64,000 nt of DNA from Phragmitibacter flavus (GCF_005780165.1 NZ_VAUV01000010.1:124001-188000); one strand, 5' to 3'; positions 1 to 8,149 are shown, counted from the first letter of the stretch. Notes: generated by a model from the letters alone, not told the origin. Program-made: numbers and translations.

Positions 1-75
1 GATGGTGGTAATGATGAGGATGATGGCATCGAGTTTGGAGAAGCGGAAGCCGTGGGGCCGGATGGTGGCGTTCAT
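1..75 (-). CDS. Unidentified membrane protein, N-terminal 25 residues only
   Basis: Only the first 25 codons lie in the window. They begin MNATIRPHGF and run into a hydrophobic stretch (AIILIITTI) that looks like the first membrane segment. The start is supported by a strong Shine-Dalgarno AGGAGG at 85-90, nine bases upstream. This gene start lies inside the open frame of an eroded CheB/CheR gene, in another reading frame, so the ribosome-binding site was carved out of former chemotaxis-gene sequence. I do not recognise the family from so short a piece. Confidence 0.5.
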   Translation of the reverse strand, partial: MNATIRPHGFRFSKLDAIILIITTI

Positions 76-81
76 GGGATT

Positions 82-580
82 TTTCCTCCTCGCCGCTGGA
101 GCAGGCAAGCGTCCAGATGCGCAGTGGCTCATTGACCGAGCGCTTGGACAGTAGGCTGGGGAAGACGTTGGCCGAGAGTGCCGCGAAGGGCTTCGGGTCG
201 CAGAAAAAGCTGGTCACGCTGATGAGGATGTCCTGGTAAAGTGCCTGCGCCTCCGCCGGGTCGTCGCGCAGCCTGGCCTCGTCGTCCTGCAGCACGCTGG
301 TCTTGTGAAGCAGCATGCGCCGCTTGATGCGGCGATGCAGCGTGCTGGGTTTGTAGTAGTTGACGTCCAGCCCCGTGGCCTTGTGCACCAGCAGGATTTC
401 CGCCAGGCTGCTCGGATGAGTGGGTGAGAGGTGCTGCACGATGATGAAGCCCATTCCGGTATCCGTCGGCATGGCCCGCTGCAGTTGCGACAGCGCCTCC
501 AGCCCGCCCGCTGAAGCACCCAGCCCCACTATGGGAAAGGCTGATCCAGGAACTGCAGAGCCGGCATCTGCTTGGGACAT
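82..580 (-). pseudogene. Eroded CheB/CheR-type fusion gene with internal deletions
   Basis: The frame starts MSQADAGS and stays open to the left edge, but only pieces of the parent protein remain. Residues about 18-65 match the N-terminus of a CheB methylesterase domain (GLGASAGGLEAL, then VQHLSPTH with the catalytic Ser and His). The sequence then jumps without a break to the start of a CheR methyltransferase domain (HKATGLDVNYYKPSTLHRRI, later ISVTSFF). The rest of CheB, including its catalytic Asp, is missing, roughly 150 residues. A shorter gap follows in CheR, and homology stops at ACSSGEE, in the middle of the SAM-binding motif. Intact relatives are very large CheB-CheR-PAS-kinase proteins. 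In-frame deletions with no stop suggest recent decay, but a short expressed relic cannot be excluded. Confidence 0.65.
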
Positions 581-942
581 GGAATTGGAGTCATTCACAG
601 GGGCTTTGGGATGAGCGGTGTGATTTTTTAGCTGCAAGACACATCCCAGCGCAAGAGGAGTTTTCCTTCTTAGCGTGTTTGCCTGCTGCTGAGTCCCGCA
701 AGCTCGCGCATCCGCCCTTTGGCTGCCGCGTGAAGGACCGCAAGGAGCATCAGGGAATGTCCTGGGCTGCGGGCCGCTGCAGATAAACCTAGATGGAAGT
801 GGTGAACGAGCAGTTGTCAATCTGCCAATGGGAGTGGCTATTTTTGCGGCAACTGACCCGATAAAATGACCTAAGGGGACGCGTGTCTGCCTTTTTGGGG
901 GCATGACGTTTGCAAGTAGTTTTTTTGGTGCAAAAGGTCGTA
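581..942. other. Intergenic region without a recognisable gene
   Basis: This 362-base stretch separates the divergent cheB/cheR remnant and the hybrid kinase. I see no convincing reading frame, tRNA, terminator or well-matched promoter hexamers. A TTG at 910 is in frame with the kinase, but the added residues do not belong to the sensor domain. Confidence 0.5.
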
Positions 943-2580
943 ATGCTCCATTTCTTCAGCAACCTTTTTAACACGGACGGCTTCGTGCCCCGCTGGAATT
1001 GTGGAGACTGGTCCGAGGGGCATGGGTGGTTGCACGTGGTGTCAGACTTGATGGTGTTTGCCGCTTATTTTGCCATTCCGCTGACGCTCTGGTATTTCAT
1101 CGCCCTCAAGAAACACCAGGTGCCTTTTACACTTCTCTTTTTCCTTTTTGGAGCCTTTATTTTTTTCTGCGGCGTGACTCATCTCATCGATGCCACTTTG
1201 TTCTGGCAGCCCTGGTATCGGCTCTCAGGACTCGTAAAACTGATCACGGCGCTGGTCTCCTGGACCACTGTGATCGCGTTGTTCCGGGTGATGCCCAGGG
1301 CTCTGGCCCTTCCTGGGATGGAGGAAATGAACAAGCGCCTGCAGGCCGAAATTTCGCAACGCCGGGAAGCTGAGGAAGAGCGTGAGAACTTGCTGACCTT
1401 GGAGCGCACTGCCAGAGAAAAAGCTGAGCATGCAAGCCGCATGAAAGAAGAGTTTGTGGCAGTGTTGTCTCATGAGCTACGGACACCGCTCAGCGCAATT
1501 CTGGGCTACACCACCTTGCTGCGCGAACAGACGTCAGCGGACCATGCGTTGTCGCAACATTTGGAAGTCATCGAACGTAACGCGCTGTCTCAAAAGCGGC
1601 TTATTGAAGACCTGCTGGATACAAACCGCATCATCGCGGGGAAGATGCGCCTGGATGTCCAATCGATGGACCTGGGAATGGTAGTGGAAAGTGCTTTGGA
1701 CACTCTTCGACCCCAGGCAATGGCGAAAGGCGTGCGTCTTGGCAAAGTCACTGACGGCTGCACAGTGTCACTGCGTGGGGATCCTGTTCGAATGCAGCAG
1801 GTGGTCTGGAACCTGGTTAGCAACGCGATCAAGTTCACCCCTTCTGGCGGGCGGATTGATGTCCGCCTTGAACGGGTGAATTCCCATGTGGAGATCACCA
1901 TTGAGGACACAGGAATCGGCATTCCTGAAGACGACCTGACAAGTATTTTTGATCGATTCACCCAGGTCGACTCATCATCTACCCGCCGCCATGGTGGCTT
2001 GGGATTGGGCCTCGCGATTGCCAAAACTTTGGTGGAGCTGCACGGAGGCTCGGTTGTGGCCAAAAGTCCGGGCGTCGGGAAAGGGTCGACATTCCGAGTC
2101 GCACTTCCTCTTCCTGCATTGGACACTGAGTCCGGTGAAAGTCATAGGAGGCATCCGCATGCGCGGCCCTCCTCAAAAGGAGAGGCTGATTTGCCATCGT
2201 TAAGCGGGCTCAAACTTCTTGCCGTTGACGACGATCAAGATGCACGGGAGTTGCTGAGATGGGGCCTGGGACAATACGGCGCGGAAGTCATCGTAGCAGG
2301 CTCGGCCGAAGAGGCGCTGGCTTTGGCGAAGGCAGAGAAGTTTGATGTTTTAATCAGCGACATTGGAATGCCCGGCATGGATGGCTTGGAAATGATCACC
2401 CTTCTTCGTGGCCAAACTGACGGCCAAAATTCGGACATACCTGCTGTCGCCCTCACCGCTTTTGCAGCCGTTGAAGATCGTAAAGGTGCGCTGGTTGCAG
2501 GGTTTGACAACTATCTTTCCAAGCCAGTGGATCTCGGTGAGGTGGTGGTGGTGGTCTCTCGCTTGTTGCGCCGCCGCTAG
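943..2580 (+). CDS. Hybrid histidine kinase with ethylene-receptor-like membrane sensor
   Basis: A 545-residue membrane kinase with a fused receiver. Residues 1-120 form three hydrophobic helices resembling the ethylene-binding domain of plant ETR1. Asp35 and Tyr42 lie in helix 1, and Cys76 and His80 (motif CGVTH) in helix 2, matching ETR1 Asp25, Tyr32, Cys65 and His69; the Cys and His bind Cu(I) in ETR1. A short coiled coil leads to the dimerisation domain with phospho-acceptor His177 (SHELRTPL), then an ATPase domain with N-box NLVSNAIKF and G-boxes DTGIGI and GLGLGLAI. The C-terminal receiver has the VDDD acidic pocket, Asp473 (SDIGMPGMDG) and Lys in SKPVD. I start at ATG 943 rather than TTG 910 because family members begin M-FFxxLFxT. 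No output domain or partner regulator is adjacent. Ethylene or copper sensing is inference. Confidence 0.88.
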   Translation: MLHFFSNLFNTDGFVPRWNCGDWSEGHGWLHVVSDLMVFAAYFAIPLTLWYFIALKKHQVPFTLLFFLFGAFIFFCGVTHLIDATLFWQPWYRLSGLVKLITALVSWTTVIALFRVMPRALALPGMEEMNKRLQAEISQRREAEEERENLLTLERTAREKAEHASRMKEEFVAVLSHELRTPLSAILGYTTLLREQTSADHALSQHLEVIERNALSQKRLIEDLLDTNRIIAGKMRLDVQSMDLGMVVESALDTLRPQAMAKGVRLGKVTDGCTVSLRGDPVRMQQVVWNLVSNAIKFTPSGGRIDVRLERVNSHVEITIEDTGIGIPEDDLTSIFDRFTQVDSSSTRRHGGLGLGLAIAKTLVELHGGSVVAKSPGVGKGSTFRVALPLPALDTESGESHRRHPHARPSSKGEADLPSLSGLKLLAVDDDQDARELLRWGLGQYGAEVIVAGSAEEALALAKAEKFDVLISDIGMPGMDGLEMITLLRGQTDGQNSDIPAVALTAFAAVEDRKGALVAGFDNYLSKPVDLGEVVVVVSRLLRRR

Positions 2581-2723
2581 GCACCCAGACCTTGGCGGCC
2601 ATCCCTGGTGACCTGGAGGGCGCGTTTGATGAGAATAATTTTGAGGGCCTCGGTATCAAAAAAGCCGAAGACGATGGCGTCGACGGTTAGTGCGGCGCGA
2701 GAATGCTCGCAGCTGTGAGGCAT
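2577..2723 (-). pseudogene. N-terminal remnant of a NUDIX hydrolase / NrtR-type protein
   Basis: A 48-codon frame beginning MPHSCEHSRAALTVDAIVFG and continuing through ILIKRAL. This is the conserved opening of ADP-ribose-type NUDIX hydrolases and NrtR regulators (ALTVDxVxFG then LLIxR). After about 36 residues homology ends, and a stop occurs where the family would have the WALPGGF segment and the catalytic NUDIX box. In another frame the words KVWVPSGG follow, possibly the frameshifted continuation. Its stop overlaps the stop of the convergent hybrid kinase. I read it as a truncated gene, not a functional small protein. Confidence 0.5.
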
Positions 2724-2884
2724 GACGGGATGTTAGTGTTTAAAATACACGAAGGCCATGCAAGAGTTGGGAAGTGTATCCAGACACGGATCGCCCCTTT
2801 GGGGCTTGAGAGATTGAACGACGCGGAGAAAATTGGAGGAGGATGAATCGATGACGAGGCGCGTCTCACAAAGTTCGTTTGTTA

Positions 2885-3250
2885 TCAGATAAATTTGACA
2901 GGTCGCTCGTAGATGGCGAGGACGATGCAGCCGGATTCGCTGATGATGGCGTGGGAAGTTCCGGGGGGATTGATGATGAGGGTGCCGGCTTCGGATTTGG
3001 CCTGGTCGTCGGTTTGGGTGCCGGAAAGAATAAAAATGTGCTCGAAGCCGGTGTGTTCGTGGCGGGGGACTTTGCCGCCGGGGCGGAATTTTAACAGGGC
3101 GGCACAGGGGCCGTTTTGTCCGTCGCCGTAGAGACGGTGGATTTCAACACCTTCCTGGAAGGGTTGCCAGGGGAGAGTGTTTTGCCATTGATCGACATGG
3201 ACAAGGTCGCGAAGGATTTGGACGGTTTGAAGGTTTTGGTCGTCGATCAT
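2885..3250 (-). CDS. Small single-domain cupin, ChrR-like
   Basis: A 121-residue protein made of one cupin barrel. The first metal-binding motif is visible as PRHEHTGFEHIFILSG, with two His and a Glu; the second motif (PPGTSHAI) keeps its His. Such cupins resemble the C-terminal domain of anti-sigma factor ChrR, but there is no zinc-binding anti-sigma N-terminus here, so it is probably a small metal-dependent enzyme or binding protein. It lies 31 bases downstream of biuH on the same strand and is likely co-transcribed. That context suggests an accessory role in biuret or derivative metabolism, which is inference only. Confidence 0.8.
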   Translation of the reverse strand: MIDDQNLQTVQILRDLVHVDQWQNTLPWQPFQEGVEIHRLYGDGQNGPCAALLKFRPGGKVPRHEHTGFEHIFILSGTQTDDQAKSEAGTLIINPPGTSHAIISESGCIVLAIYERPVKFI

Positions 3251-3281
3251 GCGAGAGTGTTAGTAGGTCGGATAGGATGGG

Positions 3282-3962
3282 CTATTGGGTGATGGTGGCA
3301 ATGAAGTTTTTGGAGTCGCTGACGGCACCGAAGACGCCGCCTTGCATGGTGACCATTTTTAGGGCGGCGAGGTGGTTGCCGTGGTCGGTGGCGCCGACGC
3401 AGTCGGAGAGAATGAGGCATTCGTAGCCGCGGTCGTTGGCGTCGCGCATGGTGGTGTGGACGCAGACGTCGGTGGTGATGCCGCAGAGGACGATGTTTTG
3501 GATGTTGCGCTGGGCGAGGAGGAGGTTGAGGTCGGTGGCGTAGAAGCTGCCTTTGCCGGGTTTTTCGATGATCGGTTCGCCGGGGAGCGGATACAATTCG
3601 GGGATGATGTCCCAGCCGGGTTCGCCGCGCACGAGAATGCGGCCGCAGGGGCCGGTGTCGCCGATGCCGGCGCCGATGCGTTGGCTGCGCCAGCGTTTGT
3701 TGGGCGGGAGATCGGCGAGGTCGGGTCGGTGACCTTCGCGGGTGTGCATGATGTGATAGCCTTGGGCGCGGGCGGCTTCGAGGACCTGTTTGATGGGCTC
3801 GATGGGGGCGCGGGTGAGGCTGAGGTCGTAACCCATTTGGTCGACATAGCCGCCTGGGCCGCAGAAATCAATCTGCATGTCGATGACGAGGATGACGGTG
3901 TTTTGTGGGCGGAGGTCGCCGTTGTAAGGCCAGGGGTAGGGATTGGAATCGACGGTGGGCAT
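3282..3962 (-). CDS. biuH: Biuret hydrolase (isochorismatase-family cysteine amidohydrolase)
   Basis: This 226-residue cytoplasmic enzyme closely resembles the characterised Rhizobium biuret hydrolase, which cleaves biuret to allophanate and ammonia. The catalytic triad is in place: Asp28 (VIDMQIDF), Lys134 (EKPGKGSF) and Cys167 (GITTDVCV), each offset by eight from the published Asp36, Lys142 and Cys175. Family words [22 protein letters not shown] and [12 protein letters not shown] are also kept. It heads a two-gene unit with the cupin. No allophanate hydrolase or urea amidolyase lies in the window, so the pathway must be finished elsewhere. A strong hairpin with a U-run sits just upstream of the start codon and may limit read-through from the barrel gene. 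Confidence 0.88.
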   Translation of the reverse strand: MPTVDSNPYPWPYNGDLRPQNTVILVIDMQIDFCGPGGYVDQMGYDLSLTRAPIEPIKQVLEAARAQGYHIMHTREGHRPDLADLPPNKRWRSQRIGAGIGDTGPCGRILVRGEPGWDIIPELYPLPGEPIIEKPGKGSFYATDLNLLLAQRNIQNIVLCGITTDVCVHTTMRDANDRGYECLILSDCVGATDHGNHLAALKMVTMQGGVFGAVSDSKNFIATITQ

Positions 3963-3967
3963 GGCTG

Positions 3968-4004
3968 GAAAAAATAAAGGCTGGAATGGGGGGACATTCC
4001 AGCC
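3968..4004 (-). terminator. Rho-independent terminator directly before biuH
   Basis: A perfect 10-bp stem GGCTGGAATG / CATTCCAGCC with a 6-base loop (3979-4004), followed on the minus strand by TTTATTTTTT. It sits 18 bases after the stop of the outer-membrane barrel gene, and its U-run ends about 5 bases before the biuH start codon. It therefore also lies in the leader of biuH. Confidence 0.8.
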
Positions 4005-4021
4005 GCAATTAGTTGGAGGTG

Positions 4022-4942
4022 TTAGAAAATGATGGTGATGCCGGTGGAGAACTGGAATTCGTCGTCATCGGGTTGGCCGGTGGCGAAGGATCCGAACTGA
4101 ACGAGGGCATCGTTTTCGAAGGCGTGGTAGGTGGCTTTGCCGTAAAGGAACCACTTGCCGAAAGATGGCGAGATGAAGGTGAGCGGGGTGCTGGCTTTGA
4201 GGGCGATGGACCATAGGCCGACGGTGGAGCTTTCGCCGTAGAAGTCGTCTGCGGGGAAGAGCACGGTGATGGGCAACTCGAAGCGCACGGGGATGCTTTT
4301 CGGACTGTAGGTGGGGTTGATGCCGACAGTGAAGTAGTAACTGGAGTCGGTGGTGGCGAAGGTGGTTTTGTTGGTGATTTCGAGCCAGTAGGAGACGAAG
4401 GGGTTGATGCTGAAGGTGTCGGTGAGGTTGTCGGAGTAGCTGAGTTTGACTTCAAGATTGTGCGGGGTGTCGTAGGAGTCGGTCATGCTTTCGAAGGCGG
4501 TCCAGGTAGTGTCGAGTTTGAATCCGCCCTGGAATCCGAAGCTGAGACCGGCGATGGGGTCGATCTCGTTCCAATAGCCGGGATCGGCTCCGCTTTTTTC
4601 AGTGTGGATGCTGTTCCAAACACCGAGGGTGAGGCTGACGTCGTTGATAAATCCGTCGCCGTCGTAGAGGTCGAAGAACAGCAGGAAGAGGGGTTGGAAG
4701 ATGACGCCCTGGTTTTCGACGGTGAGGCCGCGTGGGGTGATGTAGTGGTCGGAGATGTCGATTTGGAAAAGGCCGCCGATGCGCGATTTCGCGGGGGCGG
4801 GCTCGATGGCGGTGGGGTCGCTGGACTTGGGATCGCCAGCAGTGAGGACGCATGGGCTGAGGGTGAGCAGCACGGCGAGGGCAGTGCCGATGAGGCGGGG
4901 TAGACGGATGTTCATGGGAGAGTGGTTGATGAAGTTATACAT
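4022..4942 (-). CDS. Predicted outer-membrane beta-barrel protein
   Basis: About 306 residues with a signal peptide ([20 protein letters not shown]). The remainder alternates polar and hydrophobic or aromatic residues in strand-like blocks and ends in a hydrophobic C-terminal strand (FSTGITIIF) with a terminal Phe, the typical outer-membrane assembly signal. I do not recognise a named family. It lies between biuH and a nucleobase-type permease, all on the same strand, so an uptake pore for a small nitrogen compound is a reasonable guess. A hairpin terminator closes it on each side, so it is probably its own transcription unit. Start alternatives are ATG 4942 (used) and ATG 4915; neither has a good ribosome site. 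Confidence 0.7.
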   Translation of the reverse strand: MYNFINHSPMNIRLPRLIGTALAVLLTLSPCVLTAGDPKSSDPTAIEPAPAKSRIGGLFQIDISDHYITPRGLTVENQGVIFQPLFLLFFDLYDGDGFINDVSLTLGVWNSIHTEKSGADPGYWNEIDPIAGLSFGFQGGFKLDTTWTAFESMTDSYDTPHNLEVKLSYSDNLTDTFSINPFVSYWLEITNKTTFATTDSSYYFTVGINPTYSPKSIPVRFELPITVLFPADDFYGESSTVGLWSIALKASTPLTFISPSFGKWFLYGKATYHAFENDALVQFGSFATGQPDDDEFQFSTGITIIF

Positions 4943-5117
4943 GGCAGGTTTCTTTTTAGCATTCTGCGGGCCTGCGTGGGGGCAGGTTGTTAAGGCGTTG
5001 ATGATGAGGAGGTTGCTGAGTTTTTGGGGCAGTTGGTGAAGTTGACCGGGTGTGCTGGATGTCGCGGTGGGAACAGCTGGAACAGTGTCGGTTTGAGGGT
5101 GGGGAAATGGGGGCATG

Positions 5118-5150
5118 AAAAACGGCGTCAGTGATGAGCTGACGCCGTTT
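5118..5150 (-). terminator. Rho-independent terminator after the permease gene
   Basis: A perfect 12-bp stem AAACGGCGTCAG / CTGACGCCGTTT with a 7-base loop at 5120-5150. On the minus strand the stem ends in a short T-run. It lies 64 bases past the permease stop and separates that gene from the barrel gene. Confidence 0.8.
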
Positions 5151-5213
5151 GATTTATCTAACTACTTAAGACAACCAACCAATGAAAGTGGGGCTTTTAA
5201 AGGGATGGGAGAG

Positions 5214-6806
5214 TTATGCCGTTTGGGGGGATTCGTCGGGGAGTGATTCGGGTTCTTCCGCGTGTTCAGGTGCGGGTTCGGAGGCGGTGGCGAACTTGGC
5301 GCAGGCGACCAGGATGCCGGTGACCACCAGATAGCCGGCGGCGACCATGGGGGAGTGATTGATACCGATCGCTTCGCCATGCATGAAACCGAAGAAGGTA
5401 AGCAGCGCGGAGGCCAGGGTGAACATCGCGGCCTTGTAGAATTTTCGGTCGATGACAAACACCCCGATGGCACCGAGCATGAGGCCGCCGATGATGGCGC
5501 CGCCGCCTAGAATGCCGAGGCCTTCGTAGAGGACGCCGACTTGTCCGAGTTTATCAAGGCCAACCGTGGCGGCATTGGTGCCGGCAGCGCCGAGGGCGTT
5601 GTCAATTTGCGTTTTACCCCAATGAGCAACGTGGGGGGCGAGGGCGAGAATGATGGCCGGGGCGTGGCGTTTTGGGCATTCTTGAAAGGCCTGCGCACCG
5701 ATGAGCATACCGATGTAGAGGAGGATCGGGGAGATGGCGACGAGCGGGATGAGGGCGCTCATCACGGAGATGATGCCGAAGGTGGCGAAGAGGATGATCA
5801 TCACGCCGGTGGCGGCGGAGTAGCCGATGCGGCCGCCCATGGATTTCCAACCCGGATGGCCGATGTAGACGGCGAGGTTGAAGGGGTTGCCCATGAGGCA
5901 GCCGATGGTGCTGATGACACCGTCGGCGGTGAGGACCTGGGTGGTGGGGAAGCTGTCGCCAGCGACCTCGGCGCTTTCGACGTTGTCCATGGCTTCGACG
6001 AGGTCATAGATGCCGAAGGGAATGGCGGTGACGAGGATGATGCCGAGGAATTCGAATCCGGAAAAGACGTGGTCGAAGGCGGGCATCGGCAGGGAGAAGC
6101 CGAAGTTGGTGAAGGAGGCGGTGAGAGCGGTGGCTGACATGCCGCCGATGTTGGCACCGAAGAGGTTGGAGCCCCAGGCGATGAGGCAGCCGGCGGCGAT
6201 GGCGATGAGGCCTGCGGGGATGCCTTTGAAGTAACGCACGCCGCCGAACCAGCTGAGGAGGATGATGGCGAAGCAGACGATGCCAATGAGCGGGGTCATG
6301 AACATCTCAAGGGCGGGGCGCATGGAGATGAAGGTCACCGAGACCCCGGCGAGGGTGCCGAGCAGGGCGGCGCGGGGGGTGATTTTGCGAATGATGGGAG
6401 CGATGAAACCGCCGATCATAAGGAGAAACCCCTGGATGAACACCCAGGCGAGTCCGGCTTCCCAGCCTTTGATGGGGTCGCCGGTCATCAGCGAGATGGG
6501 CAGCATGATGACGAACACGACGACAAACATGTGCGGCACGCTGACGCCGGAGGGCAGGGCGCAGACGGTGTCGCGGCCCTCCTTTTTGGCGAGTCGGTAG
6601 GCCAGCCAGGCGTAGTAGACGGTGCTCATGAATAGCATGAGGCCGGTGGCGGGCAGGATGCGGCCAAAGACCAGTTCGTCGGGCAGGCCGAGCACGAAGC
6701 GCAGCAGTCCGGTGAGAACCAGCATGTTGACGATGATGTTCGTGCCGAAGCCGAAGAACGCGTTCCAGTCGCCTGGAACCCACAGTTTAGGTTTGAATGT
6801 GTTCAT
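5214..6806 (-). CDS. NCS2-like (xanthine/uracil/AzgA-type) permease
   Basis: A 530-residue inner-membrane protein with about 12-14 hydrophobic segments. It opens with WVPGDWNAFFGFGTNIIVNM, a variant of the NCS2 family entry helix, and keeps ALPSGVSVPHMF and a Glu-rich middle helix (YDLVEAMDNVESAE) like the substrate-site helices of NCS2/AzgA transporters. Such carriers usually import nucleobases or related ureides by proton symport. It lies between two BiuH-family hydrolases, and the upstream one is only 47 bases away on the same strand, so the two probably form an operon. Biuret, triuret or a ureide is a better guess for the substrate than a nucleobase, but this rests on context. Its C-terminus carries an acidic Pro-rich tail. 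Confidence 0.8.
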   Translation of the reverse strand: MNTFKPKLWVPGDWNAFFGFGTNIIVNMLVLTGLLRFVLGLPDELVFGRILPATGLMLFMSTVYYAWLAYRLAKKEGRDTVCALPSGVSVPHMFVVVFVIMLPISLMTGDPIKGWEAGLAWVFIQGFLLMIGGFIAPIIRKITPRAALLGTLAGVSVTFISMRPALEMFMTPLIGIVCFAIILLSWFGGVRYFKGIPAGLIAIAAGCLIAWGSNLFGANIGGMSATALTASFTNFGFSLPMPAFDHVFSGFEFLGIILVTAIPFGIYDLVEAMDNVESAEVAGDSFPTTQVLTADGVISTIGCLMGNPFNLAVYIGHPGWKSMGGRIGYSAATGVMIILFATFGIISVMSALIPLVAISPILLYIGMLIGAQAFQECPKRHAPAIILALAPHVAHWGKTQIDNALGAAGTNAATVGLDKLGQVGVLYEGLGILGGGAIIGGLMLGAIGVFVIDRKFYKAAMFTLASALLTFFGFMHGEAIGINHSPMVAAGYLVVTGILVACAKFATASEPAPEHAEEPESLPDESPQTA

Positions 6807-6853
6807 TTTATTGTGATGACGAGGTTGCTGGTGGTTGATGGGGAGGGGTTGGG

Positions 6854-7522
6854 CTAGGCGAGGGCGGCGATGATGGATGGGGAGTCGCAGACCCAGCCGA
6901 AGATGCCGGACTGGGCCTTGATCATGCGGAGCCCGAAGTCCTGGAATTCGGGGAAGTAGGAGCCGACGCAGTCAGCGGGGACGAGGCATTCGTAACCGCG
7001 GTCATTGGCTTCGCGGACGGTCGTGTTGACGCACACTTCGGTGGTGACTCCGGTTACGATGAGTTGCGTGATGCCGAGGTTTTGCAGGATGGCGTGGAGG
7101 TCGGTGGCGAAGAAGGCTCCTTTGCCGGGTTTGTCGATGACGGGCTCATTCGGGAGCGGGTAGAGTTCGGGGATGATGTCGTGTCCGGCTTCGCCGCGGA
7201 TGAGGATGCGGCCCATGGGACCCGGATCGCCGATGGTGGTTTTGCCTTTGCCGCGAACCTTTTTGGCGGGCGGTAAATCACTGAGGTCGGGTCGATGGCC
7301 TTCGCGGGTGTGCATCACGGCGAGGCCTTTGGCGCGGAAGGTTTCGAGGAGGACCTTGTTGGGTTCAATGGTGCGACGCAGTTGGGAGACGTCGTTGCCG
7401 AGCATTTCGCCGAATCCTCCGGGCTCGAGAAAGTCGCGCTGCATGTCGATGATCAGCAGGGCGCACCTGGAGGGAATCAGTTCAAACGGGTAGGGTTCAG
7501 CTTCTATGGAGACAGTGGGCAT
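6854..7522 (-). CDS. Second BiuH-like isochorismatase-family amidohydrolase
   Basis: A 222-residue paralogue of the biuH product. The triad is Asp26 (IIDMQRDF), Lys131 (DKPGKGAF) and Cys164 (GVTTEVCV), and the motif [15 protein letters not shown] is shared. It differs in the 89-105 region (KGKTTIGDPGPMGR instead of the tryptophan-containing [10 protein letters not shown]) and lacks the PWPYNG N-terminus, so its substrate is probably not identical. Triuret, carboxybiuret or ureidoacrylate-type amides are candidates from the family. It leads the operon with the permease. The start MPTVSIEAEPYPF fits the family; no ribosome site is visible. Confidence 0.82.
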   Translation of the reverse strand: MPTVSIEAEPYPFELIPSRCALLIIDMQRDFLEPGGFGEMLGNDVSQLRRTIEPNKVLLETFRAKGLAVMHTREGHRPDLSDLPPAKKVRGKGKTTIGDPGPMGRILIRGEAGHDIIPELYPLPNEPVIDKPGKGAFFATDLHAILQNLGITQLIVTGVTTEVCVNTTVREANDRGYECLVPADCVGSYFPEFQDFGLRMIKAQSGIFGWVCDSPSIIAALA

Positions 7523-7537
7523 GGCTGAGTTTGATCG

Positions 7538-7553
7538 AGCGTATGCCGTGCCA
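7538..7553 (-). promoter_or_regulatory. Possible sigma-54 promoter for the hydrolase-permease operon
   Basis: TGGCACGGCATACGCT on the minus strand has a perfect -24 element and the invariant GG-N10-GC spacing, but its -12 element reads ACGC instead of TTGC. The predicted transcript would start only about 6 bases before the hydrolase start codon, leaving no room for a ribosome site. That argues against it, so I rate it as a weak candidate. Confidence 0.25.
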
Positions 7554-7705
7554 TGGCGGACTGTGGAGTAAAGCTGTTGAAAGTGAGGGGGTTATGGAAC
7601 AGAGTAAGGGAGGTGGACGACGGAAAGTGTCGCGTGGGGGACAGTTGGGACAGTTAAATGAAGCTTTCATCTGCAAATCGGTTGCCGCTCAAGGAGGGTC
7701 AGTGT

Positions 7706-8149
7706 TTGTGTCTGATAGAAGTCATGCTCGAACAATTTCCTCCCGACGTTCAACTGCAGCCGAGCACTCACGGATGGGTTGCAGAGTTGCCTTGTCATCG
7801 GGGTTCGTTTTTAGGTCATTCAGTGTCTCTCAGGATTGACACTTCCAACGCACCAAACGGAGTGCTTCCTCGACATCCCAATCCCGTCGATATCGCACTC
7901 GCGATGCAAGTTCTCAAAGATCTCCCCCAACTTTTACGCGAGGCCGAGAACCAGTTCAGAGCCTACTACGCTGGCCACGATCAGGATGCTGTTAGGAGCA
8001 TTCGCGACCCCCATGTTTGGATTAATAGTGAGTTTATTGAGGGCGGCACTCATTGGGCGTTCGTCATCGGTAGCGTCGAAGCTCCGGACTATGGTTTGCA
8101 TATTGAGTTCGACGGTGAAAGTTGTATTGACTGTTGGGGCGGCGACTAA
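7706..8149 (+). CDS. Hypothetical protein, 147 residues
   Basis: A soluble protein with no family I can name. I start at TTG 7706 because a strong AAGGAGG at 7691-7697 lies eight bases upstream; ATG 7724 and ATG 7658 are in frame but lack such a site. The C-terminus ends in an acidic strand-rich segment (APDYGLHIEFDGES) and WGGD. The gene is isolated: it is divergent from the hydrolase operon and convergent with the sigma-54 activator, without a visible terminator. Its composition is less GC-rich than its neighbours, which could mean acquisition, but that is weak evidence. Confidence 0.6.
   Translation: MCLIEVMLEQFPPDVQLQPSTHGWVAELPCHRGSFLGHSVSLRIDTSNAPNGVLPRHPNPVDIALAMQVLKDLPQLLREAENQFRAYYAGHDQDAVRSIRDPHVWINSEFIEGGTHWAFVIGSVEAPDYGLHIEFDGESCIDCWGGD

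Noticed and set aside
2687-2869. A 60-codon minus-strand frame beside the cupin gene
   Set aside because: Its frame differs from that of the NUDIX remnant, the composition is random-like, and no family resemblance is seen.
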